A DNA stretch of 64,000 nucleotides from assembly GCF_037176765.1 (NCBI RefSeq), contig NC_090025.1, positions 75,493,545 to 75,557,544 on the forward strand, written 5' to 3'. This DNA is from Anolis sagrei. Lineage: Eukaryota; Chordata; Lepidosauria; Squamata; Anolidae. Shown one piece after another: positions 1 to 9,982 of the stretch. The notes beneath the pieces were generated by a model. That model ran no database searches. It was not told the DNA's origin and was given only the letters and a program-made list of their open reading frames with translations. Position 1 is the first letter of the stretch, and each line of letters opens with the position of its first letter. A program made the position numbers and the translations under genes.

Positions 1-18
1 AGTTTGAGGACCCCTGCT
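1..18. mobile_element. hAT-type terminus, right end
   Basis: agtttgaggacccctg is the same end sequence as the hAT copies ending at 6318 and near 14165. The rest of the element lies left of the window. Confidence 0.5.
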
Positions 19-285
19 CTATATAGTCATGTAGAAATCTAGGGGGGGATCAATCCCCCAAAATTGGATCAACACGCATGTTCATTGCTTCATTTGCTCC
101 CCATCAGGTGATAACTTGCATGTATGAAAGGTGAATCATGGGAATAGCATCATTCAGAACTCAGTCACATTATAATATAATGTATTTCATCAAATTAGTT
201 CCACATTTGGTTATCAGTGGCCCTTTCACAATACACAGTTATAGCACTGTGATTCTATTTGAATTTTGGTCCCTCTCTATGCAGC

Positions 286-416
286 CCTATAAAATCCAAA
301 CTATCTGATTTAAACTGGATTATATGGCAGTGTAGACTCATATAATCCAGTTCAAGGCAGATAATGTGAATTATCTGCTTTGATAATCTGGATTATAAGG
401 CAGTGTAGAAGGGGCC
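286..416. mobile_element. Palindromic MITE (ends GGCCCCTTCTACACTGCC)
   Basis: Internally repetitive sequence built from a unit like aaactggattatatggcagt in both orientations, ending gtgtagaaggggcc. The same family is at 2351-2498, with a left end near 2753. The superfamily is not certain; 3-bp target duplications at the second copy suggest PIF/Harbinger-like. Confidence 0.6.
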
Positions 417-1095
417 TTGGTTGCATCCTATGAAATATGGGTTTGTAATTTTGTGAAGTACTAGAGATCCCCAACAGAGAATTCTAAGTACCTTTCCATA
501 AACTATAAATCCCAGCAATGTCATATGAAGGAAGCGTAGTAGTTGAAAAAGAATCATAGCACTATAGTGTATTATGAAAGGGTCTCCAACTGTAAGGAAA
601 TTCTGCTCACACATGTGTAAACCTATTTTAGAATTGAATGGGAAGAGGTACGTGCCAACAAATGAGATGATGCACCCAAAAGGCGCTCTTGATCTGTGAA
701 TTCAAGAAACATATCCAAAAGTTGGAGTTAGTCTCAGCATTACTGGATACTTTAATGGTATTAGAATGAGAGAGTAAATACGTTCTAGCAGAGAGGCACA
801 AGCCAGTGGTTGCCACTGTTGAGAGAGCATGGGAACACACATTGTGATGTCAGGACATTGGTTAAGTTCTAATGGAAGTTACAAGGGTAACTAGAACAAT
901 TGCCATTTTTTACAGGAGCTGGATGAATACAATTCAGTTCCAGGATTGAATTGGAGAGACCAGGATTCAAATCTATACCTGGAAACTCACCTGGTCACCT
1001 TGAGAAGTAGCAATTCCTCAGTATACTTTACCCCACAAATCTCTTGTTACCATCAAATGTTGAGGGGGGGTGGGGAGTTGTAATTAGTTAGGTCC
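417..1095. other. Unassigned sequence in probable SPATA18 intron
   Basis: No gene, RNA or recognisable repeat was seen, and no SPATA18 exon was identified. Confidence 0.4.
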
Positions 1096-1100
1096 TAAAT

Positions 1101-1350
1101 TACCATAAAGGCACCAAATCCTGTCTGATCTTAGAAGCTAAACAGGGTGAGCCCTGGTTACTACATGGTAAGAAGCAGGTAAGCAATAAAATGTATTATT
1201 ATTATTACTTGGATGGGAGACCACCAAAGAATACCAGCTGCTGTAGGCACTATTTCAGAGAAAGTAACTGGCAAAACCTTCTCTGAGCATTCCTTGCCTA
1301 TGAAAACCCTATGAAATCCATAGGGTTGCCTTAAGTTGACTAAAGACTGA
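1101..1350 (+). mobile_element. 5S rRNA-derived SINE
   Basis: The head matches 5S rRNA: gtctgatcttagaagctaa, then an AT-rich microsatellite insert (1182-1207), then acttggatgggagaccacc and gaatacc. The tail (ccctatgaaatccatagggttgcc...) is the one also carried by the lizard tRNA-type SINE. It is not a 5S gene: it diverges, is interrupted, and has a SINE tail. Confidence 0.8.
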
Positions 1351-1351
1351 T

Positions 1352-1404
1352 ACTAATAATAATAATAATAAATGATAATTAATAATAATTAATAATAATA
1401 ATAA
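1352..1404. repeat. AAT microsatellite
   Basis: Imperfect (taa)n tract between the 5S SINE and an R4-like LINE. It could belong to the SINE tail. Confidence 0.8.
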
Positions 1405-2088
1405 ACCGATGCCATCAAAGCCAGAATTGAAAAGTCGACGATAGATCCCAAATGTAGACTCTGCAAGAAAGCAGATGAAACAATAAATCATATCCTCAGC
1501 TGCTGCAAATAGATCGTGCAGACAGACTACAAGCAGAGGCATAACACCGTTGCTCAGATAATTCATTGGAGCTTGTGCCACAAATACCATCTGCCTGCAA
1601 CAAAGAACTGGTGGGATCACAAGCCGGAAAAAGTTACAGAGAATGAACACGTCAAGCTACTCTGGGACTTCTGGATTCAGACAGACAGAGTTTTGGAGCA
1701 CAATACTCCGGACGTCACGATTGTGTTAAAAAACAAAGTATGGATTGTCGATGTTGCAATCCCAGGTGACAGCAGGATTGAAAAGAAACATCTGGAAAAG
1801 CTGACATCATATGAGGATGTAAAGATCGAACTGCAAAGACTCTGGGACAAGCCAGTCAAGGTGGTCCCAGTGATGATCGGCACATTGGGTGCAGTGCCTA
1901 AAGACCTTGGCCTGCACTTAAGCACAATTGGCACTGACAAAATTACCATCTGCCAGCTGCAGAAGGCCACCTTACTGGGATCTGTATGCATTATTCGCCG
2001 ATACATCACATAGTCCTAGACACTCGGGAAGTGTCCAATATGTGATCCAATACAACAGCCAGCAGTGTCTGCTGCGGACTCATCTTGT
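1405..2088 (+). mobile_element. R4/R2-group LINE, C-terminal end (zinc knuckle and endonuclease)
   Basis: Translation gives a CRLC..ADETINHILSCC zinc knuckle, one stop near 1510, then an uninterrupted 165-codon stretch. This has an LLWDFWIQTD segment and a restriction-like endonuclease region with PDVTIV and VDVAIPGDSRIEKK, the PD-(D/E)XK type. It ends near IIRRYIT, followed by a (cat)n tail at 2098-2118. Such enzymes belong to early-branching LINEs; R4 is the member known in Anolis. The 5' end is lost. Confidence 0.75.
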
Positions 2089-2119
2089 TATGTTTCTAAT
2101 CATCATCATCATCATCATC

Positions 2120-2350
2120 TTTATTTATATTCCCTTTCTCTCCCCGGAGAAATTACAGTATACAGATATAAGGCAAACATTAATGCCTTTTACACAGTGA
2201 ACAACGACAACATACAATACACAGACAAAGGTAAAGGCCTTCCCCTTTTATCTCTGGCGTCTGGAGGCGATGCTCAGCTCCAGCCATGAGGAGGAGCTCT
2301 TGTTCCATTTTTCCATGCCAAGGAATACCAGGTGTTGTAGTGTAGACTAT
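2120..2350. other. Unclassified repeat-like sequence
   Basis: Begins like an L2-type tail (ctttatttatattcc...ctctccccgg) and continues into a stretch with gtaaaggccttcccc. Assignment is not certain. Confidence 0.3.
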
Positions 2351-2498
2351 GACCTCTTCTACACTGCCAGATAAAACCCAGATGATCTGCTTTGAACTGG
2401 ATTATATGACAGTGTAGACTCATATAATCCAGTTCAGGGCTGATAATGTGAATTATCTGCTTTGATAATTTGAATTATATGACAGTATAGATGGGGCC
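2351..2498. mobile_element. Palindromic MITE, complete copy with TAT duplication
   Basis: 148 bp, ends cctcttctacactgcc and its near-complement, flanked by TAT on both sides (2348-2350, 2499-2501). Same family as 286-416. Confidence 0.7.
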
Positions 2499-2539
2499 TA
2501 TGTTCCAAGGAAAGAAATAGCAAGGCACCTATGACTATT

Positions 2540-2700
2540 TCTTGTCTAATAAAATTGTACTGAGATTCATGGGGTTACCATAAATTGACAGGTGACTTGA
2601 AGGCGCACACACGCATGTATATATTGTCTTCTGCTCCTTGGAGGCGCGAGAGGATCCCAATACAAGAAATGGGAATCCAAATGCAAGAAATGAAGACCAG
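2540..2700 (+). mobile_element. SINE tail, copy 1 of a related pair
   Basis: attcatggggttaccataaattgacaggtg continues into ttgtcttctgctccttgg and ggatcccaatacaagaaatg. A close relative lies at 3085-3235. The head is missing. Confidence 0.5.
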
Positions 2701-3084
2701 GCACTGCAGATTTCTTAAACTGTGGTTTGCGATTTCCTTCCTTGGAAACATAGGCCCCTTCTACACTGCCATATAATTCCAATTGACTCCAAAAGCTCAA
2801 TGTTGGAAACATGAAAAGATTGGCCACAGCAAAAGGTTTCTGAAGCCCACTCATTTCCACAAATCTGGTAGCAACAATGTGAAGGGTTTACTATGGACTC
2901 TGAAGAAGATGCTTCGACTGTACTCCACAAAAGTTAAAATCAGCCCGTTTAGCAGGCATTGCAAATGCTGATTGATTATCAGTAAATGTTTGATTTTTAT
3001 ACTCATTTTACATACCAATATATCCAAGTGAAAAACATTTAAGAAGCCCTGCTGCAGACTATATTTCTGAGGAAACAAATGGCA

Positions 3085-3235
3085 AGCCATCTATGAGTGT
3101 TTCCTATGAAAACCATATGAAATTCATGGAGTCGCCATTAAGTAGACTAGTGATTTGAAAGCACCTAGACATTTATTGTCCTGCGCTCATTGGAGATGCA
3201 AGAGGATCTAAATACAAGAAATGCAAGAGCAGTCT
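3085..3235 (+). mobile_element. SINE tail, copy 2 of a related pair
   Basis: ccatatgaaattcatggagtcgcc continues into ttgtcctgcgctcattgg and ggatctaaatacaagaaatg, parallel to the copy at 2540-2700. Between the two lies about 380 bp with only one MITE end. Confidence 0.5.
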
Positions 3236-3720
3236 GTAGCCTATCAGGAGACTGCAAATCAAATGTGAATGGAAAAAGAGAAAAGCCAACAGAGTCCTGC
3301 TGTCACTTTGCTCCAACAGATTAACTCTTCAAAATAAGAAATTATGTTTTTTTTCCCAAGAGGTAGGCCTATTCTGATCACTGAGGTTGATCTTAATCTA
3401 AACAGTGTTTACAATGACATCCTGTCTGGCAAGAGGAGAGGAATGGAGGCAGGCTTTACAAATCGCTGCGGCCCACAACTCTGTATCCAGGTCACTGTGG
3501 CAACCACAACACTGCCTGCTTAGCATTGGGAAACCAGCGTCCTTGGTTACAGCTTTCCCAGGGAAATCGCTAGAGATCTCCAGCATTAGATCTGCCAAGT
3601 AAATACAGGCAGTCCTCAAGTTACACACGTCCAACATAGTTAATATGGGGGTGAGACAACAGGAAGTTAAAGAAATCTACCCATTGGAAGGAAATTTACT
3701 CTTGGAAGAGTTCTCATGGG

Positions 3721-3812
3721 GAAACTAGCTGCTTGTATCTCCTTCGGGAGAGATAAAGTGGGGTATTATTATTATTATTATTATTATTAATACTGATAAT
3801 AATAATAATAGG
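3721..3812 (+). mobile_element. L2-type LINE tail with ATT/AAT microsatellite
   Basis: gtatctccttcgggagagataaa followed by (tta)n; the same terminal wording occurs at 49615-49675. Confidence 0.5.
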
Positions 3813-3984
3813 TGTCTCCACTGAAGCTTTATCACCAATTCTTGTTTCCACAACAAGCCATTTTTTCCAAAATCCAACTCTCACAGGGACATAAAGTGAG
3901 GTGAAATCTTCTATACAGGGGCACAGGCAGAAAAACAAACATTATAGGGGTTTTAACCCTTTCCTTATGCTATTCAACCAAAAC

Positions 3985-5000
3985 TTAGATAGGCAGACAG
4001 ATAGATAGAGGTTCTGTAGGTTTATTATGTTGAATTTGTATATAAGTCGGAACAGGTACATTTTTAAAGTGTAACTCCAGCCAAATGTGGGCAGACCCCA
4101 AGTTACGAGCAAGGTAGGTACTGTGGGTTTGTTCTTAAGTTGAATTTGTATATTAAGTCAGAACAGGTACATTTTTAAGTGTAACTCCAACTATATAGAG
4201 AGAAATATATAGATATAGATTGTGTGACTTACATACAAGTTCAACTTAAGAAGAAGCCAACAGAACCTATCTTGTAGAACTCGTGTGTGTGTGTATACTC
4301 TCTCATACACACTAGATAGGTTCAACAATATAGATTCTGTAAGTTTGTTCTTAAATTGAACTTGTATGTAAGTTGGAATATAAGAGGACAGGTACATTTT
4401 TACGTGTAACTCCAGCCATAGATAGATAGATAGTAAGACTTACATAGAAGTTCAACTTAAGAACAGACCTACAGAACCTATCTTGTAGAACTATCTTCTT
4501 GTATGCGTATATGTATGTGTGTGTGTGTTTACATACATACATACACACGATAGGTTCTACAAGATAGGTTCTGTAGGGTTTTTTTTGTGTCAGGAGTGAC
4601 TTAAGAAACTGCAAGTCGCTTCTGGTGTGAGAGAATTGACCGTCTACAGAGACGTTGACCAGGGGACACCCGGTCAGGGGACACCCAGTTTTACCATCCT
4701 GTGGGAGGCTTTTCTCATGTTCTGACAGACAGGAGCTCACCCAGCTCCCCAGATTCAAACTTGCCAACTGTTTGGTCAGCAGTCCTGCCGGCACAAGGGT
4801 TTAACCCATTGCAGCACCGCTCCTGTTCTTAAGTGGCATTTGTATGTAAGTCAGAACAGGTACATTTTAAGTGTAACCCCAGTTATATGTGTGTGTATGT
4901 GTGTGGCAGGAGTTATATTTTAAAATACACCTGTTGCGACTTACATACAAATGAAACTTAAGACCAAACCTACTTACTTAGGCAATCCCTCATAGTCTGA
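3985..5000. repeat. Cluster of a palindromic MITE (ttctgtaggtttgttcttaa family)
   Basis: At least four copies in both orientations of gttctgtaggtttgttctta, with flanking sequence cagaacaggtacattttt, near 4010-4085, 4105-4180, 4230-4420 and 4435-4570. Continuations near 4830-4965 flank a SINE insertion. Short GATA, TATA and GT microsatellites separate the arms. A left end (caggcagtcctcaagttac) is at 3607. More copies lie at 25360-25420 and 26415-26440. Confidence 0.65.
4576..4826 (-). mobile_element. tRNA-derived SINE, type B
   Basis: Minus-strand SINE whose 3' part reads gcgacttgcagtttctcaag-like and whose 5' tRNA head ends near 4825. This type recurs at 5893, 30253, 32347, 32740 and 47161. 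Confidence 0.75.
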
Positions 5001-5650
5001 GGATGATGGTCCTCGAAGTGTAGTGTCCTGGTGGTGGGTCCGTAGGTGGCTGTGGAGCGCTATTCTTGATCTGCATCTTCTCCCACAGTGAGGGCATCAG
5101 TTTCTAGGTGGAACACGGTCTCGGTCAGGGTTGGCTTGACGCGCCTTCCTCTTGGCACGTTTTTCTCTTTTGCCCTCCATTTGTGCCTCTTCAAATTCTA
5201 CAGCACTGCTAGTCACAGCTGACCTCCAACTGGAGCGCTCAAGGGCCAGGGCTTCCCAGTTCTCTGTGTCTATGCCAGAGTTTTTAAGGTTGGCTTTGAG
5301 CCCATCTTTAAATCTCTTTTCCTGCCCACCAACATTCCGTTTTCCGTTCTTGAGTTCAGAGTAGAGCAACTGCTTTGGGAGACGGTGGTCGGGCATCCGG
5401 ACAACATGGCCAGTCCATTAGAGTTGATGGTGGATGACCATCGCTTCAATACTGGTGGTCTTTGCTTCTTCCAGCACGCTGACATTTGTCCGCTTGTCTT
5501 CCCAAGAGATTTGCAAATTTTTTCAAAGGCAGTGCTGATGGAATCATTCCAGGAGTTACATGTGGCATCTATAGACTGTCCACATCTCGCAGGCATATAG
5601 CAGGGTTGGGAGGACAATATCTTTATAAACAAGCACCATGGTATCAAACA
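4975..5650 (-). mobile_element. Non-LTR retrotransposon C-terminus with zinc finger (possibly Vingi), copy 1
   Basis: Minus-strand coding reads MPDHRLPKQLLYSELKNGKR, then a Lys/Arg-rich segment, and ends in a C2H2 finger of the form CPHCGRRC...H...RTHH near 5010-5085. It is inserted in a MITE with an 8-bp duplication, aaacctac (left) and aaacatac (right, near 5647). Clade not certain; Vingi is a guess. A longer copy is at 25425-26400. Confidence 0.65.
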
Positions 5651-5766
5651 TACAGAACCTATCTTGTTAGTAACTGCCTGTATAAATGGATCTCCATTGC
5701 CCCCCAATGCGTGCATCTGTGGCATTTATGCAGCTGGACACCACCTGAACTGCCATTGCTGTAGAC

Positions 5767-6318
5767 CAGGGTCCTCAAAATAAGTCCCAGGGGCCGGATG
5801 CGGCCCTCCAAGGACATTTACCTGGCCCTCGCTAAGGGTCAACCTAAGTCTGAAATGACTTGAAAGCACACAACAGCAATCCTATCTCATCAGGAGCCCC
5901 CGGTGGTGCAGTGGGTTAAACCCCTGTGCCAGCAGGACTGAAGACCGAATCCAGGGAGAGTGTGGATGAGCTCCCTCTATCAGCTCCAGCTTCTCATGCG
6001 GGGACATGAGAGAAGCCTCCCACAAGGATATAAAACGTCAAAATATCCGGGCATCCCCTGGGCAACATCCTTGCAGACAGCCAAAAAAAGCCAAAAGCAG
6101 GCCCACACTTCCCATTGAAATACTAATAAATATATTTTTGCCAAAATTGTTCTTCATTTTAATTATTGTATTGTTTTTAAGTGGTTTTTGCACTACAAAT
6201 AAGAGATGTGCAGTGTGCATAGTAATTCATTCATGTTTTTTTCCACTTATAATCTGGCCCTCCAACAGTTTGAGGGACTGGGTTCTGGCCCTCTGTTTAA
6301 AAAGTTTCAGGACCCCTG
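5767..6318. mobile_element. hAT-type non-autonomous element with nested SINE
   Basis: Ends cagggtcctcaaa and tttcaggacccctg are inverted repeats. Flanks ctgtagac and ctctagtc agree at 6 of 8 bases, fitting the 8-bp hAT duplication with a CTAG-like core. A type B SINE is inserted at 5893. Confidence 0.75.
5893..6085 (+). mobile_element. tRNA-derived SINE, type B (nested in hAT)
   Basis: Begins ggagcccccggtggtgcagt, the tRNA-like head, and carries the aagcctcccacaaggat segment. Truncated before the usual 3' end. Confidence 0.75.
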
Positions 6319-6384
6319 CTCTAGTCTATAGAGTCATGGGATGTGTACTTTGACAGGGTTTTTCGCCTTCTCTGTTAGAGAGGC

Positions 6385-6475
6385 GTGAGACCTCCCCAAA
6401 CTACAACTCCCAGGATTCCATAGCATTGAGCAGTGGCAGTAATGGTATAGTCCAGATGCACCCTAAGGAGCAACA
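6385..6475. mobile_element. MITE fragment (actacaactcccaggattcc family)
   Basis: Shares aaactacaactcccaggatt, ccatagcattgagc and a tccagatgcaccct end with sequence at 11235-11400 and 26455-26520. It lies just downstream of SPATA18 exon 1 in its intron 1. Confidence 0.5.
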
Positions 6476-6634
6476 GCCTCTGATTCTGACAGCTGGGACG
6501 TGGAAAGGTCGGCTTTGAGTGGCTGTGGGGGACCCAACGCCAACGTTCGGGGACTGTTTTGCATAAATGCAAATGGGATTCTTTCTCTTCCCCTGAGGGG
6601 AGGGGGCTGGAATCCCACCGCGAGCCCCACTCAC

Positions 6635-6721
6635 GTGATAATCCTGGTACCAGCGCTCGAGCTTCTCCTGCAAGACCCTGCACGTCTCGTTGCTGATCAG
6701 CCTGCGGAGGCTCTCCGCCAT
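6635..6721 (-). CDS. SPATA18: SPATA18 first coding exon (residues 1-29)
   Basis: On the minus strand ATG at 6721 opens MAESLRRLISNETCRVLQEK, followed by LERWYQDYH, then donor CAC|gtgagt, phase 0. This matches the start of mammalian SPATA18/MIEAP (MAENLKRLVSNETLR...), whose first coding exon is also 29 codons. MIEAP is a p53-inducible coiled-coil protein that helps eliminate oxidised mitochondrial proteins. Upstream in-frame ATGs extend the ORF but have no family similarity, so the start is placed at 6721. No further exon was recognised between 1 and 6634; the rest of the gene should lie beyond the left edge. The position, head-to-head with SGCB, agrees with human gene order. Confidence 0.88.
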
Positions 6722-6960
6722 GGCCCCCGGTGGAGCTGCGGGGGGAAAGCGGGCTCGGGAAGGCGACGGGGGCGACCTGGGCTGGGCCGCGAGGGCACGG
6801 GCTCCTTCCCCGCGCTGCCAAAGCGGGACGCTCGCTCTCCCTGCGCCGCCTCGCCTGGGCCCCCCTCCTCGCCGTGATTGGCGCGCTTTATACCCGGCGA
6901 TTGTTGACCAAACTGACGTCGGTGCCAAGGGAGTTGTGGAGTTGTGGCAACGCCGGGGAA
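6722..6960 (-). promoter_or_regulatory. SPATA18: SPATA18 promoter region, CpG-rich with TATA-like box
   Basis: CpG-rich sequence above the SPATA18 start. Read on the minus strand it has a CRE-like TGACGTC core (about 6914-6920), then TATAAA (6887-6892), then CCAAT (6877-6881), then about 150 bases to the ATG. A TATA box at this spacing would put the transcription start near 6860. These are motif matches only. A CRE-like site would fit a gene highly expressed in testis. Confidence 0.5.
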
Positions 6961-6967
6961 AGAAAGG

Positions 6968-7008
6968 CGCCTCTCTTCCCTCCCTCCCTCCCTCCCTCCC
7001 TCCCTCTC
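6968..7008. repeat. CTCC microsatellite
   Basis: (tccc)n polypyrimidine tract upstream of the SPATA18 promoter. Confidence 0.85.
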
Positions 7009-7185
7009 TCCGCCCCTCCTGCCAGGCCTATCCCCGGGAAGGAGACCCCTCTTCAGGGGCCAAGCTCCCCCGGAGGCCTTTATTACGCAGGGAAGACGCA
7101 GGGGAAGAGAGAGAGACCCCACTAGGCTGGGAATGAATGGTCCAAGCCAATCCTAACCTTCCTGCAGGTGCCTAAGGGCTCTCTC

Positions 7186-7340
7186 TGGTGTTGTCAGAAT
7201 CTGCCAAGGGTTGGAATTCAAACTATTAAGGAGGGAGCTGAGATGTTGAACCTATCCTACCTATCCTACATATCCTTCTTTTAGGAACCCTTCCAGGCAG
7301 GCCCTATATCCCAGGATCTGACCCCAAGTTCTGGTCACGA
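7186..7340. repeat. Dispersed block, related to 8374-8520
   Basis: Both blocks contain gtcagaatctgccaagg, gagctgagatgttgaacc and ccaggcaggccctatatccc. The second copy lacks an internal stretch. They flank the composite insertion at 7447-8374. Confidence 0.6.
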
Positions 7341-7344
7341 AATA

Positions 7345-7446
7345 GTATCATACGAAAGCTGACTGGCACAACCTGGGGATCACAACCAGACACAATGAAG
7401 ACACCTGCCCTTGTGCTATGCTACTCTGCTGCTGAGTATGCATGCA
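7345..7446 (+). mobile_element. Non-LTR retrotransposon fragment, family X
   Basis: Plus-strand translation NSIIRKLTGTTWGSQPDTMK followed by a CYSAAEYAC segment. The same family occurs at 9119-9960, 10049-10390, 10548-10690, 13160-13690 and 35190-35640. It is a reverse-transcriptase downstream region; clade not assigned. Confidence 0.6.
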
Positions 7447-8374
7447 GGCCTGTAGAGGGGGGGGGGTTAGGGGTTCAACCCCCCCCCTCGAAATGTTTCA
7501 GATTTTTTAAAAAACCTGGTTTACTCGTGAATTTTAACTGGTTAACCAAATCGCCGTGCTGAATCTATGAGATGCAAAAATTTAAAGAGTCCCTCCAGAA
7601 CTGCAAGCACTATCTCAAGCAAATATTGACAATTTATTCACACTGTCATTACTTGCAGCAATAGCCGATGTAGTGAAGCAACCAAGTTGGGTGTGTGTGT
7701 GTGTTGAATGCTCTCATTAAGGAGGCCAGACTTGGTGGAGGTGGTTGACAGGGGCGGAGCTGCAGGCTATGGAAGTCTGCTCTGCCCCCTGCTGTGCTCT
7801 TTGCGGGGATTGTGGCACAGCTGGCTTAGTGCCAGCTGCATTAAGATCATTCTGAGCAAAAGGCCATGAGTTCAAAGCCAGCCCGGGTTGGAGTGGGTTT
7901 CCAACCAATTGTGTGTAGCCTGTTGTCGACCTTTGCAACCCGAGAGACAGTTGCATCTGTCAAGTAGGAAAATAAGGTACCACCTTAAAGTGTGGGGAGG
8001 CTAAATTAACTGATTTATGAGGCCATAAAGAAGACTCCAGCAAAGCATTCCAGCGGGGAAGCGTGCGGGGAATGCGGAGGTGCTTCATCAGCGTCACAGA
8101 TGGACGATGAAAGCAACAGCTCCCCTGGCGGCCAAAAAAGTTAAATAGCCTCTGTGTATGTCTGTATATGTTTGTATGTCAAAAATTGGCATTGAATGTT
8201 TGCCATCTATGTGTACACTGTAATCCACCCTGAGTCCCCTGCGAGGTGAGAAGGGCGGAATATAAAAGCTGTAAATAAATAAATAAATAAATAAATAGGA
8301 GGCAGGTTTCAACACCGCCCCCCACCCGCAAAATTTTTACCCCTCTCGAAATTTCTTTCTGGCTATGGCCCTGT
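7447..8374. mobile_element. Unclassified DNA element with poly-G/poly-C ends, hosting a SINE
   Basis: Left part contains ggggggggggttagggg and ccccccccctcgaaatg; right part contains cccctctcgaaatttctttc and ends tggctatggccctg. The two CGAAAT blocks look like subterminal repeats of one interrupted element. Superfamily unknown. Confidence 0.4.
7811..8297 (+). mobile_element. Long tRNA-headed SINE with L2-type tail, type D
   Basis: Starts with a tRNA-like promoter (gctggcttagtgccagctgc and a gagttcaaagcc B-box-like segment), continues for about 400 bp and ends gggcggaatataaaagctgt followed by (aaat)n. A reversed copy is at 22408-22890. Confidence 0.65.
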
Positions 8375-8520
8375 CTGGTATAGTCAGAATCTGCCAAGGA
8401 TTGGAGCTGAGATGTTGAACCTATCCTACAGAGAAAGTATCCCACCTTGGAGGGCTTCTTTTAGGAGCCCTTCCAGGCAGGCCCTATATCCCAGGATCGG
8501 ATCCCAAGTTTTCTGCTTTA
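8374..8520. repeat. Second copy of the 7186-7340 block
   Basis: See 7186-7340; it resumes directly after the inserted composite element. Confidence 0.6.
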
Positions 8521-8664
8521 TTTTATTTTGTATCAAAAGCATTGCATAAATTAGAATAAAACTGAGAAAAATAGAAGGAGTGCAGGCAGCTAAATATCTT
8601 TTGACCAAAAACGGGCAACAGCACCGGCATTGTCTGTAGCCTCCAATAATTCCTCCTCTCAGTT

Positions 8665-9118
8665 CTTGTGGGTTTTTTCGGGCTATATGGCCATGTTCTA
8701 GAGGCATTTCTCCTGACGTTTCGCCTGCATCTATGGCAAGCATCCTCAGAGGTGAGGTCTGCTGGAGCTGGGGAAAAAAGGGTTTATATATCTGTGGAAT
8801 GACCAGGGTGAGACAAAGGGCTTTTGTAAGTTGGGCTAGGTGTGAATCTTTCAACTGACCACCTTGATTCACACCTAGCCCAACTTACACACCAAGATCC
8901 ACACCTAGCCCAACTTACAAAAGCCCTTTGTCTCACCCTGGTCATTCCACAGATATATAAACCCCTTTTTTCCCAGCTCCAGCAGACCTCACCTCTGAGG
9001 ATGCTTGCCATAGATGCAGGCGAAACGTCAGGAGAGAATGCCTCTAGAACATGGCCATATAGCTCGAAAAAACCCACAAGAACGGAGTGATTCCGGCCAT
9101 GAAAGCCTTCGACAATAC
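8665..9118. mobile_element. Penelope-like terminal repeats in inverted pair (large palindrome)
   Basis: The left arm reads gcctgcatctatggcaagca in one sense. The right arm repeats its complement, including gatgcttgccatagatgcag and aaacgtcaggagagaatgcc, with arms of about 200 bp and an asymmetric centre near 8850-8900. The same terminal sequence bounds the Penelope-like element at 19682-20990. Confidence 0.75.
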
Positions 9119-9960
9119 AAATTCCTCCTCTGGACATGAGGCAGGGCACAATGGACAAGCATACAGATGCAGAGTTGTCTGTTCTGCTCCACAGTCACAC
9201 AAGGTATGGGATTCTTTTAAGGTAAAGGTAAAAGTAGTCCCCTGACATTAAGTCCAGTCATGTCTGACTCTGGGGTGTGGTGCTCATCTCCATTGCTAAG
9301 CCGAAGAGCCAGCGTTGTCCGTAGACACCTCCAAGGTCATGTGGCCAGCATGACTGCATGGAGCGCCGTTACCTTCCCGCCGGAGCAGTACCTATTCATC
9401 TACTCACATTTGCATGTTTTCGAACTGCTAGGTTGGCAGAAGCTAGAGCTGACAGCGGAAGCTCACACCGCTCCTCGGAATCGAACCTGTGACCTTTCGA
9501 TCAACAAGCTCAGCAGCTCAGTGCTTTAACCCACTGCGCCACCAGGGGCTCCGGGGATTCTTTTAAGTAGTGCCATTTTGCCAGGTTGTCTTTTGATCTG
9601 CCCACTCCACTTCTGTTAGGGACTTCCAAGTTGCCCATTCTTGGTTTGCCCCTGGAGGAAGACCCTCGTGGGGGCCATCCAGTTGGGATTTCCTGGTCTA
9701 GCTGTCCACAGGGATACCCTTGCTGTTGTTGGAGGGACGCCAAGAGGAGTGGTAGTTCTCATAAAACTTTTCCTTGATTTGAGTCTACTAGAAGGAGGCT
9801 GGTAGCCATGTAGTGGACGACTTTCACAGTGTTCAACCTTATTTCTCTCACATTTAGCAGGAACTTCCCATTGTACATCAGGAGGGGCAATGCCAGCTAG
9901 CTTGTAGAGTTTATCAACAGGTGGAGGTTTAAGACATCCTATTGATAAACTCTCAAGTTT
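9119..9960 (-). mobile_element. Family X non-LTR retrotransposon 3' region, split by a SINE
   Basis: Minus-strand translation after the GCL.PPP block includes LKSRKSF and QTKNGQLGSP segments. The element is split at 9208-9566 by a Sauria-type SINE. Degenerate reading frame. Confidence 0.5.
9221..9553 (-). mobile_element. Sauria-type tRNA SINE with 13-bp target duplication
   Basis: Full-length copy. The tRNA-like head is at the right (ends ccaccaggggctcc in plus sense) and the tail (ggtaaaggtaaaagtagtcc) at the left. Flanked by gggattcttttaa at 9208-9220 and 9554-9566. Confidence 0.9.
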
Positions 9961-9982
9961 TCTTCTTTAAACTGGATTATAT

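Noticed and set aside
1101-1260. Possible 5S rRNA gene
   Set aside because: The 5S-like part is diverged, interrupted by an AT-rich insert and followed by a SINE tail, so it is a SINE.
1516-2013. Host gene candidate of 165 codons
   Set aside because: The sequence is the endonuclease end of an R4/R2-group LINE, with zinc knuckle upstream and a repeat tail downstream.
2065-2289. Reading frame with a run of six histidines
   Set aside because: It comes from a (cat)n microsatellite at a LINE tail; no family similarity.
6690-7156. Several overlapping ORFs in the GC-rich block on the plus strand
   Set aside because: High GC keeps all frames open; only the minus-strand SPATA18 exon has family similarity and a splice site.
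9480-9550. tRNA genes at SINE heads (here and at other SINE copies)
   Set aside because: Heads have promoter-like boxes but no complete cloverleaf, and all are followed by SINE bodies.
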